Shown in pieces: positions 1 to 11,375 of a stretch of 64,000 nt of DNA. Where the stretch lies: assembly GCA_947095585.1 (NCBI GenBank), contig OX352763.1:105627908-105691907 (forward strand). The letters are read 5' to 3'. The DNA is from Nephrocerus scutellatus (Eukaryota > Arthropoda > Insecta > Diptera > Pipunculidae). Positions within the stretch are counted from its first letter, which is position 1; each line of letters starts with the position of its first letter. The position numbers and the translations under genes were made by a program. Under the pieces are notes generated by a model. The model did not search any database. It was not told the origin of the DNA and worked only from the letters and a program-made list of their open reading frames with translations.

Positions 1-148
1 CAGATTCGCGTTACGCTGGGTATTGCATTCAATTTTCGTCGTCGTTACTTTGGCCAGGCGCTTAAGTCGTCGTCGAACAGCGCTCGATGGAATTCCGGTG
101 GACAGAGTGAGAAAACATCCAAGACAATCACAAATACAACCAACACTT

Positions 149-149
<1 letters not shown>

Positions 150-179
<30 letters not shown>
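150..179 (+). repeat. (CAA)n microsatellite
   Basis: About ten uninterrupted CAA units. Read in different frames it gives poly-Asn, poly-Gln or poly-Thr, and on the other strand poly-Cys or poly-Val, which explains the apparent low-complexity peptides here. No surrounding coding frame supports a real polyglutamine tract. Confidence 0.95.
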
Positions 180-1162
180 GAAACAAAAAACGCCATCCAA
201 GGTGAAAGGAAACACAACAGCAGTCAGCGCAGGGATATAGCGAAGCCTTATGGCGTCGTCTTCGTTCGCCAAATCACAGGAGACCGCACCAAACCAAAAA
301 GAGACACCGCGCAAAAAACAGTAAAGAAGGGCATCAGCACCGCCCATTATTGCGTTTCTTTCTTGTTGCACTTTTTTCTTGCAAGGCTTAAGCCTTTCAA
401 TTGGCCAACAAGACGCCGCAGCCGAGTGTTTGCTTGTTAGGCAGATCGAGTGGCTGGAAGAGAGCAGCCATTTTTTTCTTGGCGTGGGTATCTCCAAAAA
501 AGGAGTGAAAGAAACTTCACCGACTCGACTGAACGAACACGAAAGATGTCGCACCTTGGCGTCGTCGACAGCGTGGCATACCAAATAGATCGAGATCGAG
601 ATCGCAGAAACATTAAAGGAAGCTGGCTTCTTCCTCTGACCATGGCTACTTATACAGAGCAGCGGGAGCGAACGCAAATCCACTCGTTTCTCCAAGCAGA
701 TTTCCATCTTAAAAATGGATTCTGCATAACTTGCCCTGCCGCTGTATAACTACTGGTCTGTCTGTCGCCCCGCGCGAACCCAATGCATCGAGAAGACACG
801 AACGCGATGACGCGCAGAGAAGCCTCTGTGGTGCGGTGTCACGACTTTATCGAATCAGAAATCGCCTCTTGTGTTGGAAAAGTCATGCTTTTCATACCCC
901 AAAGGATGTTGTCGCGCAATACTTTTCCAACCAGTTGAGAGTTTATGACCTAGCGCGCGGAGATCGTCGCGCCGTTGGGATGATGATGATGGTTTTTCTT
1001 TCCGCTTATCACAAAGTCCGTCCACCACAAAGTGCAATCGCTGCGGGAGGATCAGTGTTTGCGCGAGCAACGTGCAACATTGCAACATGTTTTCTTGTAC
1101 TTGCGAGGCGCTGTGCTGCGCTGAGATTCATGTGCATCTTGTTGTAGTCTAGTTTTTCTGGG

Positions 1163-1193
1163 CGACGACGACGACGACGACGACGATGACGAC
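1163..1193 (+). repeat. (GAC)n microsatellite
   Basis: About ten GAC/CGA units, with one GAT variant near the right end. It is not inside a supported coding region. Confidence 0.9.
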
Positions 1194-2566
1194 TCTTTGC
1201 TCCTTCCGTTTTCCTTCTTCCCTCTCTCTATAGCATTTGTGGTGGCAAAATAGCAACGATATCGACAGCAGAAAACATCACTAGAGGTTTCTTATCTTGC
1301 GATGCGATGGTGGAATCTGATCTCTGATAGAGCATCTCGGGAGGCGAGTGTTGGTTGCGCTCGGTTTTGGTTGCACTTTATGCACTTCCTTGCCATTGCA
1401 GTGCAATGCGAGGCTTCTGTATGGTTATGTTACAGCCTGAAGCTGTTGCCTCGCGTCAAAAGGAAGCTTCAATGGGACTTCTTCATCACTGTGGGAATTC
1501 GTTTTTTTTTTTGCAAGCGCCTTTGGCACAGATTTGTGAAGCTCGAAAGATTTTCTCCAGCTCTCTAAGCTGTTAGGTAGTAGGTAGTTTACTGCTCAGC
1601 CAGCTTATACGTACGAGACGGAGAAGCGTTGATGTTGCAATTTGTGAGGATTGATTGATTAGTAAGAGTTAGTTCCCCTAATTGGATTACTTGTCCAAGT
1701 TTACTGTAGTTGCGGGAGAGTCGTTGTCGGTGGATGACATTTTGATGGAAGCTTCTTGATGTAACAAAATCATAGATACATTAATGTGTCCGTTCGTCTT
1801 TTGTGTGCGACTTAAAAATTCTGCCATAGACTGATTGTGCAGAGCATCATTGCATTAAATATTGGTCACCACTTTCATCGCTCGTCCAAGTCGAAGAGAA
1901 AACTTTTTTTTTTGGATTAATTGGAGAAAGTCTTCACCTTTCAGCAAAATTTTGACATGGAGCTCTCAATGATGCAATTAAGTACTTGTACTTCTCCTAT
2001 TTTTAAAACATAACGATGGGCTTTGCACAGATAAAAACGAAAAGTGCCACTCGGAAGCCCAGACTACCAGAACAGCTTGCATGTATCAAGTAGGAAAGCT
2101 GAACATGAACATTACAAAAAAAACTATGGACCAGCATGGTGCGCAATGACAAACAAATGTTTAGAAGTTTTTTAAATAGGCTTTTTCAATTGAGACGCCC
2201 CATTTTTCAAATAAAGTTTTCTCGGCTAAGTGTGAAGTTAGCTGCGGTTTTATCAAAACGCTTCAACAACGTTTTCAAACTAACCAAATTTTTTATTAAA
2301 GTAAAGCGATTGAGATAACTCAAGGACCGATTTTAGGAATTGTCTCCGCCCCATGTATGAAGAAAATTCATTTTCTCATACATTTTATATGGAACGGCTT
2401 TTTTGATGATATCTCGAGAACGGAGAATTTCCTCGCGCATTGGAAAAGTTAGAAAATCCAACAACGCCATCTTTGATACATGACAGATCAAGTTGGTCGA
2501 TATGTGAGCTGCAATGAAGCGATTTGGCGTATATTCTAATTCCCCATTCATGAACGTCATCCCACT

Positions 2567-4405
2567 GTTGTGGCGATTAGCCGACGTTTTAGGAGCTGTC
2601 TTTTAGACGTCCAAAACAGACGAATAGCCGACATGGGTATGGTACGGGATCATCACCTTATGGTAGCTACTGTCCAGTTACGTACTGCATCAGTTCAAAG
2701 AATCCGCAATATCATCCGAATGCCTAGGTACAACATCGACCGGCTAAAGATCCCCTCAGTACGCCAACAATTAAGGGATCATTTATCTCAAGGAGTGGAA
2801 GCAATCAGCAGCTCACTGCCGACACAAAAGTATTGTTGGTAGAAGCCAGGCAAGGCACAGCACGTGGCTTACCGAAGATACCTGGAGGCGGATTGAAGAA
2901 CGTAAGCTACTTAAAGCTCGTATTGTAGATATCCCAGCAGCAGCGAGGATCGAGTTAGAGTCCATGCATCGAAGAAAAATGAGAGAAGTGCAGCGTAGTG
3001 TAAGACGTGACAAGCTTAACTATATTAACAACCTGGCCTCAGACGCAGAGGAAGCAGCGACTGTTTACAGAATCACCAAAGAGCTGACAGGTGGTCACCG
3101 CTCTAGCGAACATCCGGTGAAAGGCCGTACTCGTTTCAGATGAGGATCAGCTCAAGCGATGGAAGGAGCATTTCTCTACGGTCCTTAACCGTGTATTTGC
3201 TAACGAAAGTAACAATTTCCCGAATTCGCACCTCAACTCCCAGTAAAGACGAGATCGCTACCGCGATTTACGCACTTAAGAACCACAAGTCGGTAGGACT
3301 AGATGGTATACCCGCAGAGCTTCTGCGTGCAGCTCCAACGACATCAGCAGAGCTTTTATAGAGAGCTCTTGTAGAGAGAGCTTGGGAGGTAGAAAGTTTC
3401 CCCGACGAGTGGAAGAAGGGAATGATTGTCAAGCTCCCTAAAAAAGGTAGTCTTATGGAGTGCGAAAACTGGAGAGGCATTTGCAGTTGCAAAGGTAATA
3501 GCCAAAGTAGTACTTGAGCGAATTAAGGAACATCTGGAAGATACACTCGATGCCGAACAAGCAGGTTTCAGCACTGGATCCTCCTGTGTAGACTTCATAA
3601 ACACTCTGCGGATCGAGATCCGAAGTGGGGTACGACAAGGTTGCATTCTATCGCCGATACTTTTTTTTTGTTGGTGATTAGCGATGTACTTCGCGCAGGT
3701 TTATCTAATGGAAACGGAGGAATTCATTGGTCTCTTGCATCTCAACTCAAACATCCGGATTACGCTGACGACGTTTGTTAACTCTCACACAGAATTATGG
3801 AGCTGCACCAAATGACAACAAATGTGGAGAGGGAGGCAAATGTTGCGGGTTTGAAGATTAATGCTGCCAAAACAAAAATCATCAACCTCGGCACTAACTC
3901 AGTTACTCGTGTTAACATTGCTGGACAGCCGGTAGACAGAGTAGAGAGTTTCCAATATCTTGGGAGTATTGTCTCGACCGAAGGTGGAACCGAACAGGAC
4001 ATTGTCAACTGAATCGGCAAAGCAAAATCGGTGTTTTGAATTACGTCCATGATATGGCGAAGCAATGCGATCAGCTTAAACACCAAGAGGCGACTGTTCC
4101 GCTTAAATGTTGAATCTGTGCTGTTGTATGGGTGCAGCACTTGGAAGGTGACCGCTACTATCACAAAAAGATCACAGCGTTCGTAAATAGGTGCCTACGG
4201 AACATCTTAATGGTTTTCTGGCCTAACCGTATCTCTAACGAACATCTTTACCAGAGAACGGGTCAGGAACCAATAGGCACAACCATCCAACGACGGAGGT
4301 GGCAGTGGATTGGTCATACACTCCGAAAAAGGACAGTTCCATAGCAAACTACGCAATACAATGGAACCCGTTATCTCAGGATGGTAGAAAAAAAAAAAAA
4401 AAAAA
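2567..4405 (+). pseudogene. Degraded non-LTR retrotransposon (RTE/CR1-like), endonuclease end to RT C-terminus
   Basis: Remains of a LINE polyprotein that would nick target DNA and copy its RNA. The endonuclease C-terminal part is at 2570-2842 (RSCLLDVQNRRIADMG followed by DHHLMVA). The RT fingers and palm span about 3140-3800, with KSVGLDGIPAELLRA, EQAGFSTGSSC and GVRQGCILSP. The catalytic box reads DYADDVC at about 3758-3778 and is followed at once by a stop. The palm and thumb continue to 4012, and a C-terminal piece (ITAFVNRCLRNI, WQWIGHTLRK) lies at 4132-4345. At least four stops or frameshifts separate the blocks. It is 5'-truncated within the endonuclease and ends in an 18-base A run. 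The exact clade is uncertain: RTE-like is favoured by endonuclease and RT motifs. Confidence 0.85.
4388..4405 (+). other. Poly(A) run at LINE 3' junction
   Basis: Eighteen A residues follow the codons for QWNPLSQDGRK of the plus-strand LINE and directly abut minus-strand RNase H sequence. This looks like the 3' end of an insertion. In related proteins the reading frame usually continues past this point, so it may be priming at an A-rich GRK-type coding stretch, not at the natural 3' end. Confidence 0.7.
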
Positions 4406-5056
4406 GACACAAGGTGATTCCAGTGCTAGTAGGACAGCTTGGGTGTCACTACATATTGCAAAGTTTTGTGCTTGTATCCTTTTAGATACTTTAGCCCAGT
4501 TGGCAACTTGTAAAATAGCAAATATTTCTGTTTGCAAACCAGTTGGCCATTTTCCAAGTGCGAATGCTTCCTTAGAATTCTCAGGTAAGAACCACATTGC
4601 ACCAGTTCCTTCATCGGTAAGAGAACCATCAGTGTAGAACACTGGTTCGAAGGATCTCAGTTGAATTTTTCCAACTTTCCCTGCTAGGCTATTGAACTTT
4701 ATATCCTCTTTTGAACATAAAAAATGGTACAGTACTGTCCCCAGGCATCAGAAGCGAAGGAATTTGTTCCGAAACCTTTTGGAATATGTTTCCATTCCGG
4801 CTCTTATGCTCATAATGCCAGACCTTATTCCTGCGAAGTCGACATATAGCTTTACCACTTCCATCTGAGTAACTAATATATCCAGAGGTGGCAGATGTAG
4901 CAGTGTATTGATAGCATCTGCCATTGCACCCGTTATTTTCAGGCAAGCGTTCCTTTGCAATGTGTTTAGTGTCCTCTTAGCCATTTTTAGACAAGTTCTT
5001 GCCCACCAAACTAGTGCCGCATATGTGAGAATGGGTCTGATTATCGTTAAGTGCAA
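4406..5056 (-). pseudogene. LOA/I-type LINE fragment: RT C-terminus plus RNase H
   Basis: Read on the minus strand from 5056, the RT thumb region shows PILTYAALVWWARTCLKMA, then QRNACLKITGAM and LPPLDI, a block shared by I, R1 and LOA-type elements. After a stop near 4750 the RNase H domain begins: FYTDGSLTDEGTGA carries the first acidic residue, QTEIFAI the second and CSDTQAVLLAL the third. The domain is cut at 4406 by the poly(A) end of the plus-strand LINE, so the distal RNase H part is missing. The pattern suggests the plus-strand LINE inserted here, although I did not find the missing half at its left side. Confidence 0.85.
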
Positions 5057-5084
5057 TCAGTGTATCATTTTCGGACACAGCCCC

Positions 5085-5300
5085 CATGATTTCAAGACCC
5101 CGTAAATACCCTATCAAGATGCCCTCGAGGCCCCACTAATAATCCTCTCAAAACTTCTTCAAGTCACCCTTAAGACTCCCTTAACAACCACTCAAGACCA
5201 CCTCAAAAACCCACTAAGACTCCACTCAAGACCCTCTCAAAACCCCCTCAACACCCCAACCAAGATGCTCTCGAAACCCTATCAGAACCACATCACGACC
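5085..5300 (+). repeat. Degenerate minisatellite, CTCAAGACCCC-type units
   Basis: Loose repetition of a 14-17 base unit resembling CTCAAGACCCCCTCAA, with many substitutions. It leads directly into the first TMT-family copy. The reverse complement of the same unit forms another array at 50345-50510. Confidence 0.75.
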
Positions 5301-5304
5301 TACC

Positions 5305-6058
5305 AAATTTTTATAGAAAGTGTTGTCATGGGAGATACCCATGTTTGCAAAGAGCACCTGGGCATGGTAACTACTAAATATTTATAGAATGTGTTGTCAA
5401 ATACACATGTCTGCAAAGTTTCAATAAAATCGGGCTTTGGGAAGTAGGTTAAAAATTGTTTCGTATGATTTCACGAGAAACAGACAGACAAACAGACAAA
5501 CAGATAAACAGACAAACATACACACAGATACACAGACAAACAGGCAAACAGACAAACATATAAACAGACAAACAGACAAACGGACAAACAGACAAACAGA
5601 CAAACTTACAAACAGATACACATATAAACAGACAAACAGGCAAACAGAAAAACAGATAAACAGACAAACATACAAACATACAAACAGATACACAGACAAA
5701 CAGACAAACAGACAAACAGACAAACAGCAAACAGACAAACAGACAAACAGACAAACAGACAAACAGACAAACAGATAGACAGACAAACAGACAAACAGGC
5801 AACGGACAAACATACAAACAGGCAAACAGACAAATAGACAAACAGACAAACAGACAAACAGACAAATAGACAAACATACAAACAGATAGACAGACAAACA
5901 GACAAACATACAAACAGATACACAGACAAACAAGCAAAGAGACAAACATACAGACAGACAGTCAAACAGACAAATAGACAAACAGACAAACAAACACATA
6001 TAAGCAAAAAAATAGACAAACAGACAAACGGGCACGCGAGGTTAGTATAGATATTTAA
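5305..6058 (+). mobile_element. TMT-family repeat, copy A
   Basis: Copy A of an unclassified repeat family. It has one module (TAGAAAGTGTTGTCATGGGA, then a GCAAAGTTTCAATAAAATCG-type block and GGGAAGTAGGTTAAAAATTG), then a long 8-mer array at 5478-6029, then the tail GGGCACGCGAGGTTAGTATA and an A-rich end. A partial module lies at 5308-5375. The order module, short tandem array, tail is shared with the copies at 32095, 40575, 51868, 56596, 56686, 56878 and 62665. No coding capacity is convincing: the long open frames are produced by the repeat. Confidence 0.8.
5478..6029 (+). repeat. (CAGACAAA)n array
   Basis: About 550 bases of an 8-mer, CAGACAAA, with CAGATAAA, CATACAAA, CAGGCAAA and CAGATACA variants. 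It sits exactly between the conserved module and tail of TMT copy A. On the minus strand it reads as long Cys/Leu/Val/Phe-rich open frames, which are artefacts. Confidence 0.95.
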
Positions 6059-6605
6059 AAAATAATAAAAAATAACTAAATTTCACTCAAAAATGAGAAA
6101 TCCGAATTTTGCGAATGAGGCCTTGAAAGATTACTCTCAACAGGCTTAAAAAATCGTTTAAGACCATCAGGAAAACAACACCTTTCCTTAATAAGTAACA
6201 GCGGGTAAACTCGAAAAATGTTAGCAATATCCATAGCGCCGCATAAAAGATGGGTTAAGCCGTTCTAGAAAAGAGCTCAAACGTTTTCTGACCACTTGTA
6301 GTCAGAGAACTACTCACTTTTGATAGATATGACTGCGAGTGCAAGCTAATTGCAGAGAATATGTGAGACCGCACCGCAAAAGAAAGTTCGAAACGAACTG
6401 GAAATGTCCGACGACAGAGTATGCCATCTTGTTCCTAATAGCTGATGCGCGTCAATCGATTCAGTTCGATTTTCTATGATTTGAAGGACCGACAGACTCC
6501 AAAATACTCGAAATCGTCCATCAAAGAAACCCAGCAGCATCCACCTCAAACCGCCATAATCTTCAGCAGCACTCTTGACTTGGAGGCCGGCATCATTCCC
6601 TTTTC

Positions 6606-6630
6606 TCTTCTTCTTCTTCTTCTTCTTTAA
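6606..6630 (+). repeat. (TTC)n microsatellite
   Basis: About eight CTT/TTC units inside otherwise unremarkable DNA. Confidence 0.9.
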
Positions 6631-6823
6631 TTCTCGGCGCAGCAAGTTAAGTAGGGACTACAGGACTCACTCGCTTGCTTGACGTATTCGCAGCGCATAA
6701 CGATAATGATGTGGATAACGAGATGAGAGAATTTCGATAATTCAATCTTTTATTTATAAGGAAATAAGGATAAGAATAAGGATCAGAGCGATGCGATGCT
6801 TCAGAATTATTCCTATATAAATG

Positions 6824-6845
6824 TTTGTGTGTGTGTGTGTGTGTA
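6824..6845 (+). repeat. (GT)n microsatellite
   Basis: A run of about ten GT dinucleotides. Confidence 0.9.
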
Positions 6846-7860
6846 GGTGAGGAGGAAATATCCTCCACAATCGCATCATATCCGTTTCTGCGTGAGCGTG
6901 AGCGGTATGTATAGCAATGGCTGCAAGGACCAAATAGATTTTTTATTCAATTGAATTTTCTTTGTGCGTCTGCAAGACCACATCGTTTATCCATTCGAGT
7001 TCGATTTCAGTTTTCATTCTCAACCAAGTAATAGAATAATAAGGACTCGTTTTTGTAATGCTGATTGTCTGTTTGGAAGAAAAAAATATTGAATTACATT
7101 CAGCATCAGCACCATCAGCACCATCAGATCCAATTGAGAAACTCTCAAGGATCGCATTCGCATTCGCATTCACTAAAAAGAGATAATCATTTAATTTCTT
7201 TTTTTCATATATCGATTCCATCTTGAGACGTGATCGGGGTTTTATTTTTAATTGCAAATCGTTGGAAGCTTGAGAGCTGAGCCGTATAGAAATGTGCCGC
7301 TCTATACTACTATCAGGAGCAGTTATAGCATGGAAGACAACTTGTATTTGTGTGTGTATGTGTTCGAAAGTTGGCAACTTTCAGGAAAGTAATTCTTAAG
7401 TTATTCACGTTTCTATGTTTTGAATTTTATTAAAAAAAGGTTTTAAGAAATTAAAAAAAGCGCCATATTGCTATGAGCTGGATATTCATAGTAATTGTAA
7501 TATTTTGGGGCTTCAGATCGTTGTGGCCCTGGCGATCATCCATGGCGATCATCATGATAATTATTACTCTCAGACGCTTGTCAACGTTTTCTGGTAATTG
7601 GACATCGAACCCACCGATCGACAGTCAATAACACTAACCACATGAGTCACGGCTCTCGCACTACCTCATAGAAGAATGTCATACTGGAACATCTCGATAA
7701 AACATTTTACTTGGACAGTGCCATACACATATAAAGATCTGGGTACGAATTTCAGTGGCAAATCTGCCAACCGCAAGTTCTTAGTATTAGTAGATGTTGG
7801 GTGTAGTGAGTATGATTTTTGACGCATGCGCATAATTTGATTTTGCTTTAATGTCAGCAG

Positions 7861-7925
7861 CAGTGTTACTCGTTGTTTCCACCTCAAATAACAATAATGC
7901 TACAATAAAATTATTTGCTTGTTTG
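7861..7925 (+). repeat. Left inverted repeat flanking an RTE element
   Basis: This segment, containing CGTTGTTTCCACCTCAAATA and TTATTTGCTTGTTTG, matches the reverse complement of 9955-10015 at roughly 80 percent by eye, with small gaps. Together the two repeats bracket the RTE fragment at 8030-9600 and adjacent DNA, giving a 2.15-kb unit. LINEs do not normally have terminal inverted repeats, so this is either a foldback-type carrier or two opposed copies of another repeat. Confidence 0.65.
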
Positions 7926-8029
7926 AGTAAAATTCTAGAGTTATCACTGAAATGGCAAAAATTAAAGAATATGTACATTTAAAACACATGTTATCGTATA
8001 TGAGAAAACATCTGTTTTTATTGCATCTG

Positions 8030-9600
8030 ATTCTTAAGGTAATCAAGTGATCCGGATATTTTTACTTGGCTTATAACATTGGTCATGGTCAAGCTACATG
8101 GTCGTGTCAGTTTATTTGGGAAGCCGAATTCTCTCATGGCTTTGTAAAGTTCTACTCTGGCTATGTTATCATAGGCGGCTTTAAAGTCTATAAAAAGATG
8201 GTGTAGTGAGTTTTGAAACTCTAGACATTTTTTCATCACCTGCTTTAGGGTGTAAATCTGATCAGTTGTTGATTTGCCAGGGATGAAGCCACACTGGTAT
8301 TGACCAACGATGACTTTAGCGTATGGGGCTATCCTGTCTTGAAGGATAGAGGAGAAAATCTTATGCGCGGTTCTCAACAACGTTATACCGCGATAATTGT
8401 TGCATTTTGTGATATCTCCCTTCTTATTTATGGGGCACAGGATGCCTCTTCGCCAGTCTTCTGGCATAACTTCTTCTTCCCATACTTACACTATTATTTC
8501 ATGAATTGTTTAGTGTAATGTGGGGCCCCCTATTTTTATCAGTTTCGCAGGAATCCCATCAGATACCGGGGCCTTATTATTTTTGAGCCGATTAATCGCT
8601 CTGCTAACTTCGTCAATGCTTGGTAGCGGCAGCATAGTATGATCTTTGATCATTGGTGGAGCGTCCAATTCCTCAGTTAGCTGGCCATTTAGTAACTCAT
8701 GAAAGTGCTCTTCCCATCGCTCTAAGATGCCTTTAAGATCGGCGATCAGAGAACCCTCTTTGTCCTTGTAGTATGTGCAACGCGGTGTATATTGCGTCAT
8801 ACCGTGGACTCTTTGGTAGAACTTCCGCGCCTGGTGCGGTCCTTGCTCTTTGAACTGTTCCAGTTCCCAGGCTGCTTTCTTTCGTCGGTGAACTGTTTTT
8901 TCATATCTTTTGAGCTCTTTATATTCATCTTCGCGTGCCCGCGTTCTACGAGATTGTTGCATTGCTCGGTACGCAACATTCTTACGTTCAGTCGCTCGCT
9001 TACATTCGTCATCGAACCAGTCGTTCCGATCTCTACGACTTCTGCCTAAGATGGAGTCAGCTGTACTAATCACAGTTGTCAGTAGTGTTCTCGTGTAGGC
9101 TATGGGCGCCAATGTACTACCTGAATAATGGCTCCCTACCTATTTTAGCATTCATATCCCCCAGAATGATTTTTACGTCATACTAAGTGCAGGCATGGAG
9201 TTCCCGTTCGACTGATTCATAAAATTCTTCCTTTTCATCATCTGGGGAATCCTCTGTAGGTGCACGAACGTTTATGAGGCTTATGTTTTTAAATTTGCCC
9301 CGCACGCGAAGGGTGCATAGCCGTTCATTTCCTGCATTAAAGCCGATAACGGTGGGTTTCATTCTTTTGCTGACTAGAAACCCCACCCCGAGCACATGAT
9401 GTCTTGCATGACAGCTGTAATAAATGTCATATTCTGATTTTTGTAAGACACCATTCCCTGTCCACCACATCTCCTGGATTGCTGTTATGTCAGCCTTATG
9501 TTTAGACAGGGTATCGGCCAGCTGCTGTGCAGCTCGAGCTCTATACAGTGAGCGTACGTTCCATGAGAAATCTTAAATCGTTTAGCCGTTTTCGTTGCCG
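8030..9600 (-). pseudogene. RTE-type LINE: endonuclease plus RT N-terminal half
   Basis: Minus strand. The endonuclease starts near 9560 with SLYRARAAQQLADTLSK and AIQEMWWTGNG (catalytic Glu), then YDIYYSCHARHHVLGVGFLV, SLINVRAPTEDSPDDEKEEF and VKIILGDMNAKIG (the D-x-N motif) at about 9180-9120. An internal deletion then joins GAHSLHENTTDN to the linker ISTADSILGRSRRDRNDWFD at about 9080. RT follows with SRAINRLKNNKAP, DGIPAKLI, a frame change, EDWRRGILCPINKKGD, YQCGFIPGKSTTDQIY and FIDFKAAYDNI. It stops near 8045, just before the region that should hold GLRQGD and YADD, so the catalytic core is lost. The family also occurs at 35236-36445. Confidence 0.9.
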
Positions 9601-10580
9601 TGGTCGTCGTCGTCCATCATCCGAGGCTGATTTTGGGTTCCGTAATAAAAATTTTTTACAGGCGAGGTTATTGGCCTTGCGCCAATCTTACTTTGAAGGT
9701 ACTAGCCTGATCATTTAGCTTTTACAGTATTTGGAGGAAAATTACCAGCGGCCACCACGTGGAGGTTTGATCGCACTTTCACCAGTCAGAGATAGTTACG
9801 GCCACCTGCAATTCTAGAGCATTCTGTGTTCTTTCCCCTATTCTGCTAATGGCTGAAATATCAAATTTCGCCATTTTGGTTTGTGCTGACCTTGAAAATC
9901 GCTTAAAATAATCCTACAACATTTTCCATTTAAAGCCCGTATACGTGTACATGAAAACAAGCAAATTATTTATTGAAGTTTTGTTATTATTTGAGGTGGA
10001 AACAACGTGTAACACACTTCTCACCTAGTTTTGAGTAAAGTGCATGAGGTCTCTTCTACATGAGACAAAAGCGAACCGGTTCAGAATTTGTACTAGAATC
10101 TTGTACTAGAATCTGTCATTAAAATTACAATAACCCAAAGAAAGAAAAAACATCACACCACATTAAAATTGTATGCTATACACCTCGTACATATACGAAC
10201 TGACATCTCACGTTCATGTGATTGCACATTTGCGACTAAAATTCGTACCTTGGTGGAATCTGGGAGGCCAATAAATGTAATAGGGTCCCATTTGGTTGTC
10301 CAATGTCGGATTTAAGAATCACATCGATGCCAAGTCCACCTAATCGTCACAAAACGGGCCAGCAAATATACTTTTGGAGTCAAGCCTACCAAGACAGAGA
10401 TATTCCTGTTTATTAAGAACTACAAGGTATGACCAGTTCCGGTGTAATACTAGTCCAGTATTTGCTGGAGGAGCGTTCCGTGACAAGGTGTTATAGAAAT
10501 CAATATATGTATTTATACATGTGCCAGCATAGCTCTGGAATACCTGGGTCAATTTCAAACAAACTTGGTACACATATGAC
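9601..10580. other. RTE upstream leader and unassigned DNA
   Basis: On the minus strand an ATG near 9875 begins MAKFDISAISRIGERTQNAL, in line with a possible 5' leader or short first frame of the RTE element, but I do not recognise it. The rest, apart from the inverted repeat, shows nothing assignable. Confidence 0.45.
9955..10015 (-). repeat. Right inverted repeat flanking an RTE element
   Basis: Partner of 7861-7925 in inverted orientation; the clearest shared block is TATTTGAGGTGGAAACAACG. It lies about 360 bases outside the RTE endonuclease start. Confidence 0.65.
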
Positions 10581-10584
10581 CTTA

Positions 10585-10950
10585 TAATTTGGAATCAGAT
10601 ACTGTTAGAGTAATTAACCCCAGCCCCCCTATTGGTGAGGGTAAGAACGGGGTGACATATAACAAGAACGAATCCACAGTTATTAGGATCGCTGAAGTGA
10701 ACAGTGATAGTAAGACACCTCTAGAACTGCTAGTGGTGTGGGTCTTAAGGAGTCACACATCATATGAGCGCTATTAGCGTAGAATCCATATGCAACATGC
10801 CACATGCAATATAAAACAACTAACTTGGAACATGCAACACGCCAAAACCAGTATGCAACATGCAGCAATCAACTTGCAACACATAATATGCAACGTGCAA
10901 CATGCAGCACGCTACATGCAATATTCATTATGAAATATACGCAAGACCTA
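10585..10950 (+). repeat. TGCAAC-rich repeat, short copy
   Basis: A leader of about 90 bases (AATTTGGAATCAGATACTGT, AACCCCAGC, CTATTGGTGAGGGTAAGAA) is followed by a degenerate array of 10-12 base words such as TGCAACATGC and CATGCAACACGC to about 10945. The same leader-plus-array arrangement occurs at 33815-34775, so this is a dispersed repeat with a built-in tandem part, not chance low complexity. Confidence 0.75.
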
Positions 10951-11234
10951 ACGTGCACCCGTTATACCTAGACAGGTAGCTCCATGTAGCATCTGAAGCT
11001 TAGTTGCCGTTGTCCATTCAAGAATTTTCGCCCACCGGGTGCTCCGTCACCAGCACACAAGACTCCCTGCCTTGCCAGCACTACCTCGAGAGGGGTGTAC
11101 CTTAACCTAAACCGTCATTATGATGCCGCAACAGGCGTGATGTTGGTACAAAACATAACACAGGAAGCAGCGCAGCACACAGTCATTCCGATGCGCGCGC
11201 GAATGGTTGCCACGAAAGCCTTTTTCAATTAAAC

Positions 11235-11373
11235 GGGATTATAAATAGCCTATGATTACGCTGAAAGTCCATTCTAAATATCGGTGATAGAATTTTTGAA
11301 ATCGATCCAGTAGTTCCAAAGATTATCCCCTACACACAAACTAACAATACCTCTTTATAGTATTAGTATATAT
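11235..11373 (+). mobile_element. RTE-type 3' terminal tail
   Basis: The block ATAGCCTATGATTACG, then GAATTTTTGAAATCGATCC and AGTAGTTCCAAAGATTA, then TATAGTATTAGTATATAT strongly resembles the 3' ends of insect RTE elements and of SINEs that borrow them. Its 3' end abuts minus-strand LOA sequence at about 11374, consistent with an insertion into that element. The upstream part, 10960-11235, may belong to the same insertion but I do not recognise it. Confidence 0.65.
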
Positions 11374-11375
11374 GA

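Larger units (their letters stand above)
1..2566. other. Gene-free stretch with microsatellites
   Basis: I see no recognisable protein, RNA gene or transposon here. The short open frames have no family signature and overlap on both strands. Trinucleotide repeats lie at 150-179 and 1163-1193, and T-rich runs are frequent from 1500 onward. The section at 2333-2560 reads open on the minus strand for 75 codons but shows no domain. A distant exon or regulatory element cannot be excluded from sequence alone. Confidence 0.6.
6059..7860. other. Gene-free stretch with small microsatellites
   Basis: No coding or transposon signature was recognised. It contains (TTC)n at 6606-6630, (GT)n at about 6824-6845, and a short CATTCG/CATTCA run at 7152-7170. 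The minus-strand frame at 6943-7377 (144 codons) has no recognisable domain and is low in informative composition. Confidence 0.6.

Noticed and set aside
147..707. A 186-codon minus-strand frame ending in poly-Cys as a candidate gene
   Set aside because: The poly-Cys is a translated CAA microsatellite and the rest has no domain. Other frames over the same interval are also open.
5421..6035. Cys/Leu/Val/Phe-rich minus-strand frames of up to 204 codons
   Set aside because: Translation of the CAGACAAA array. The frames begin and end with the array.
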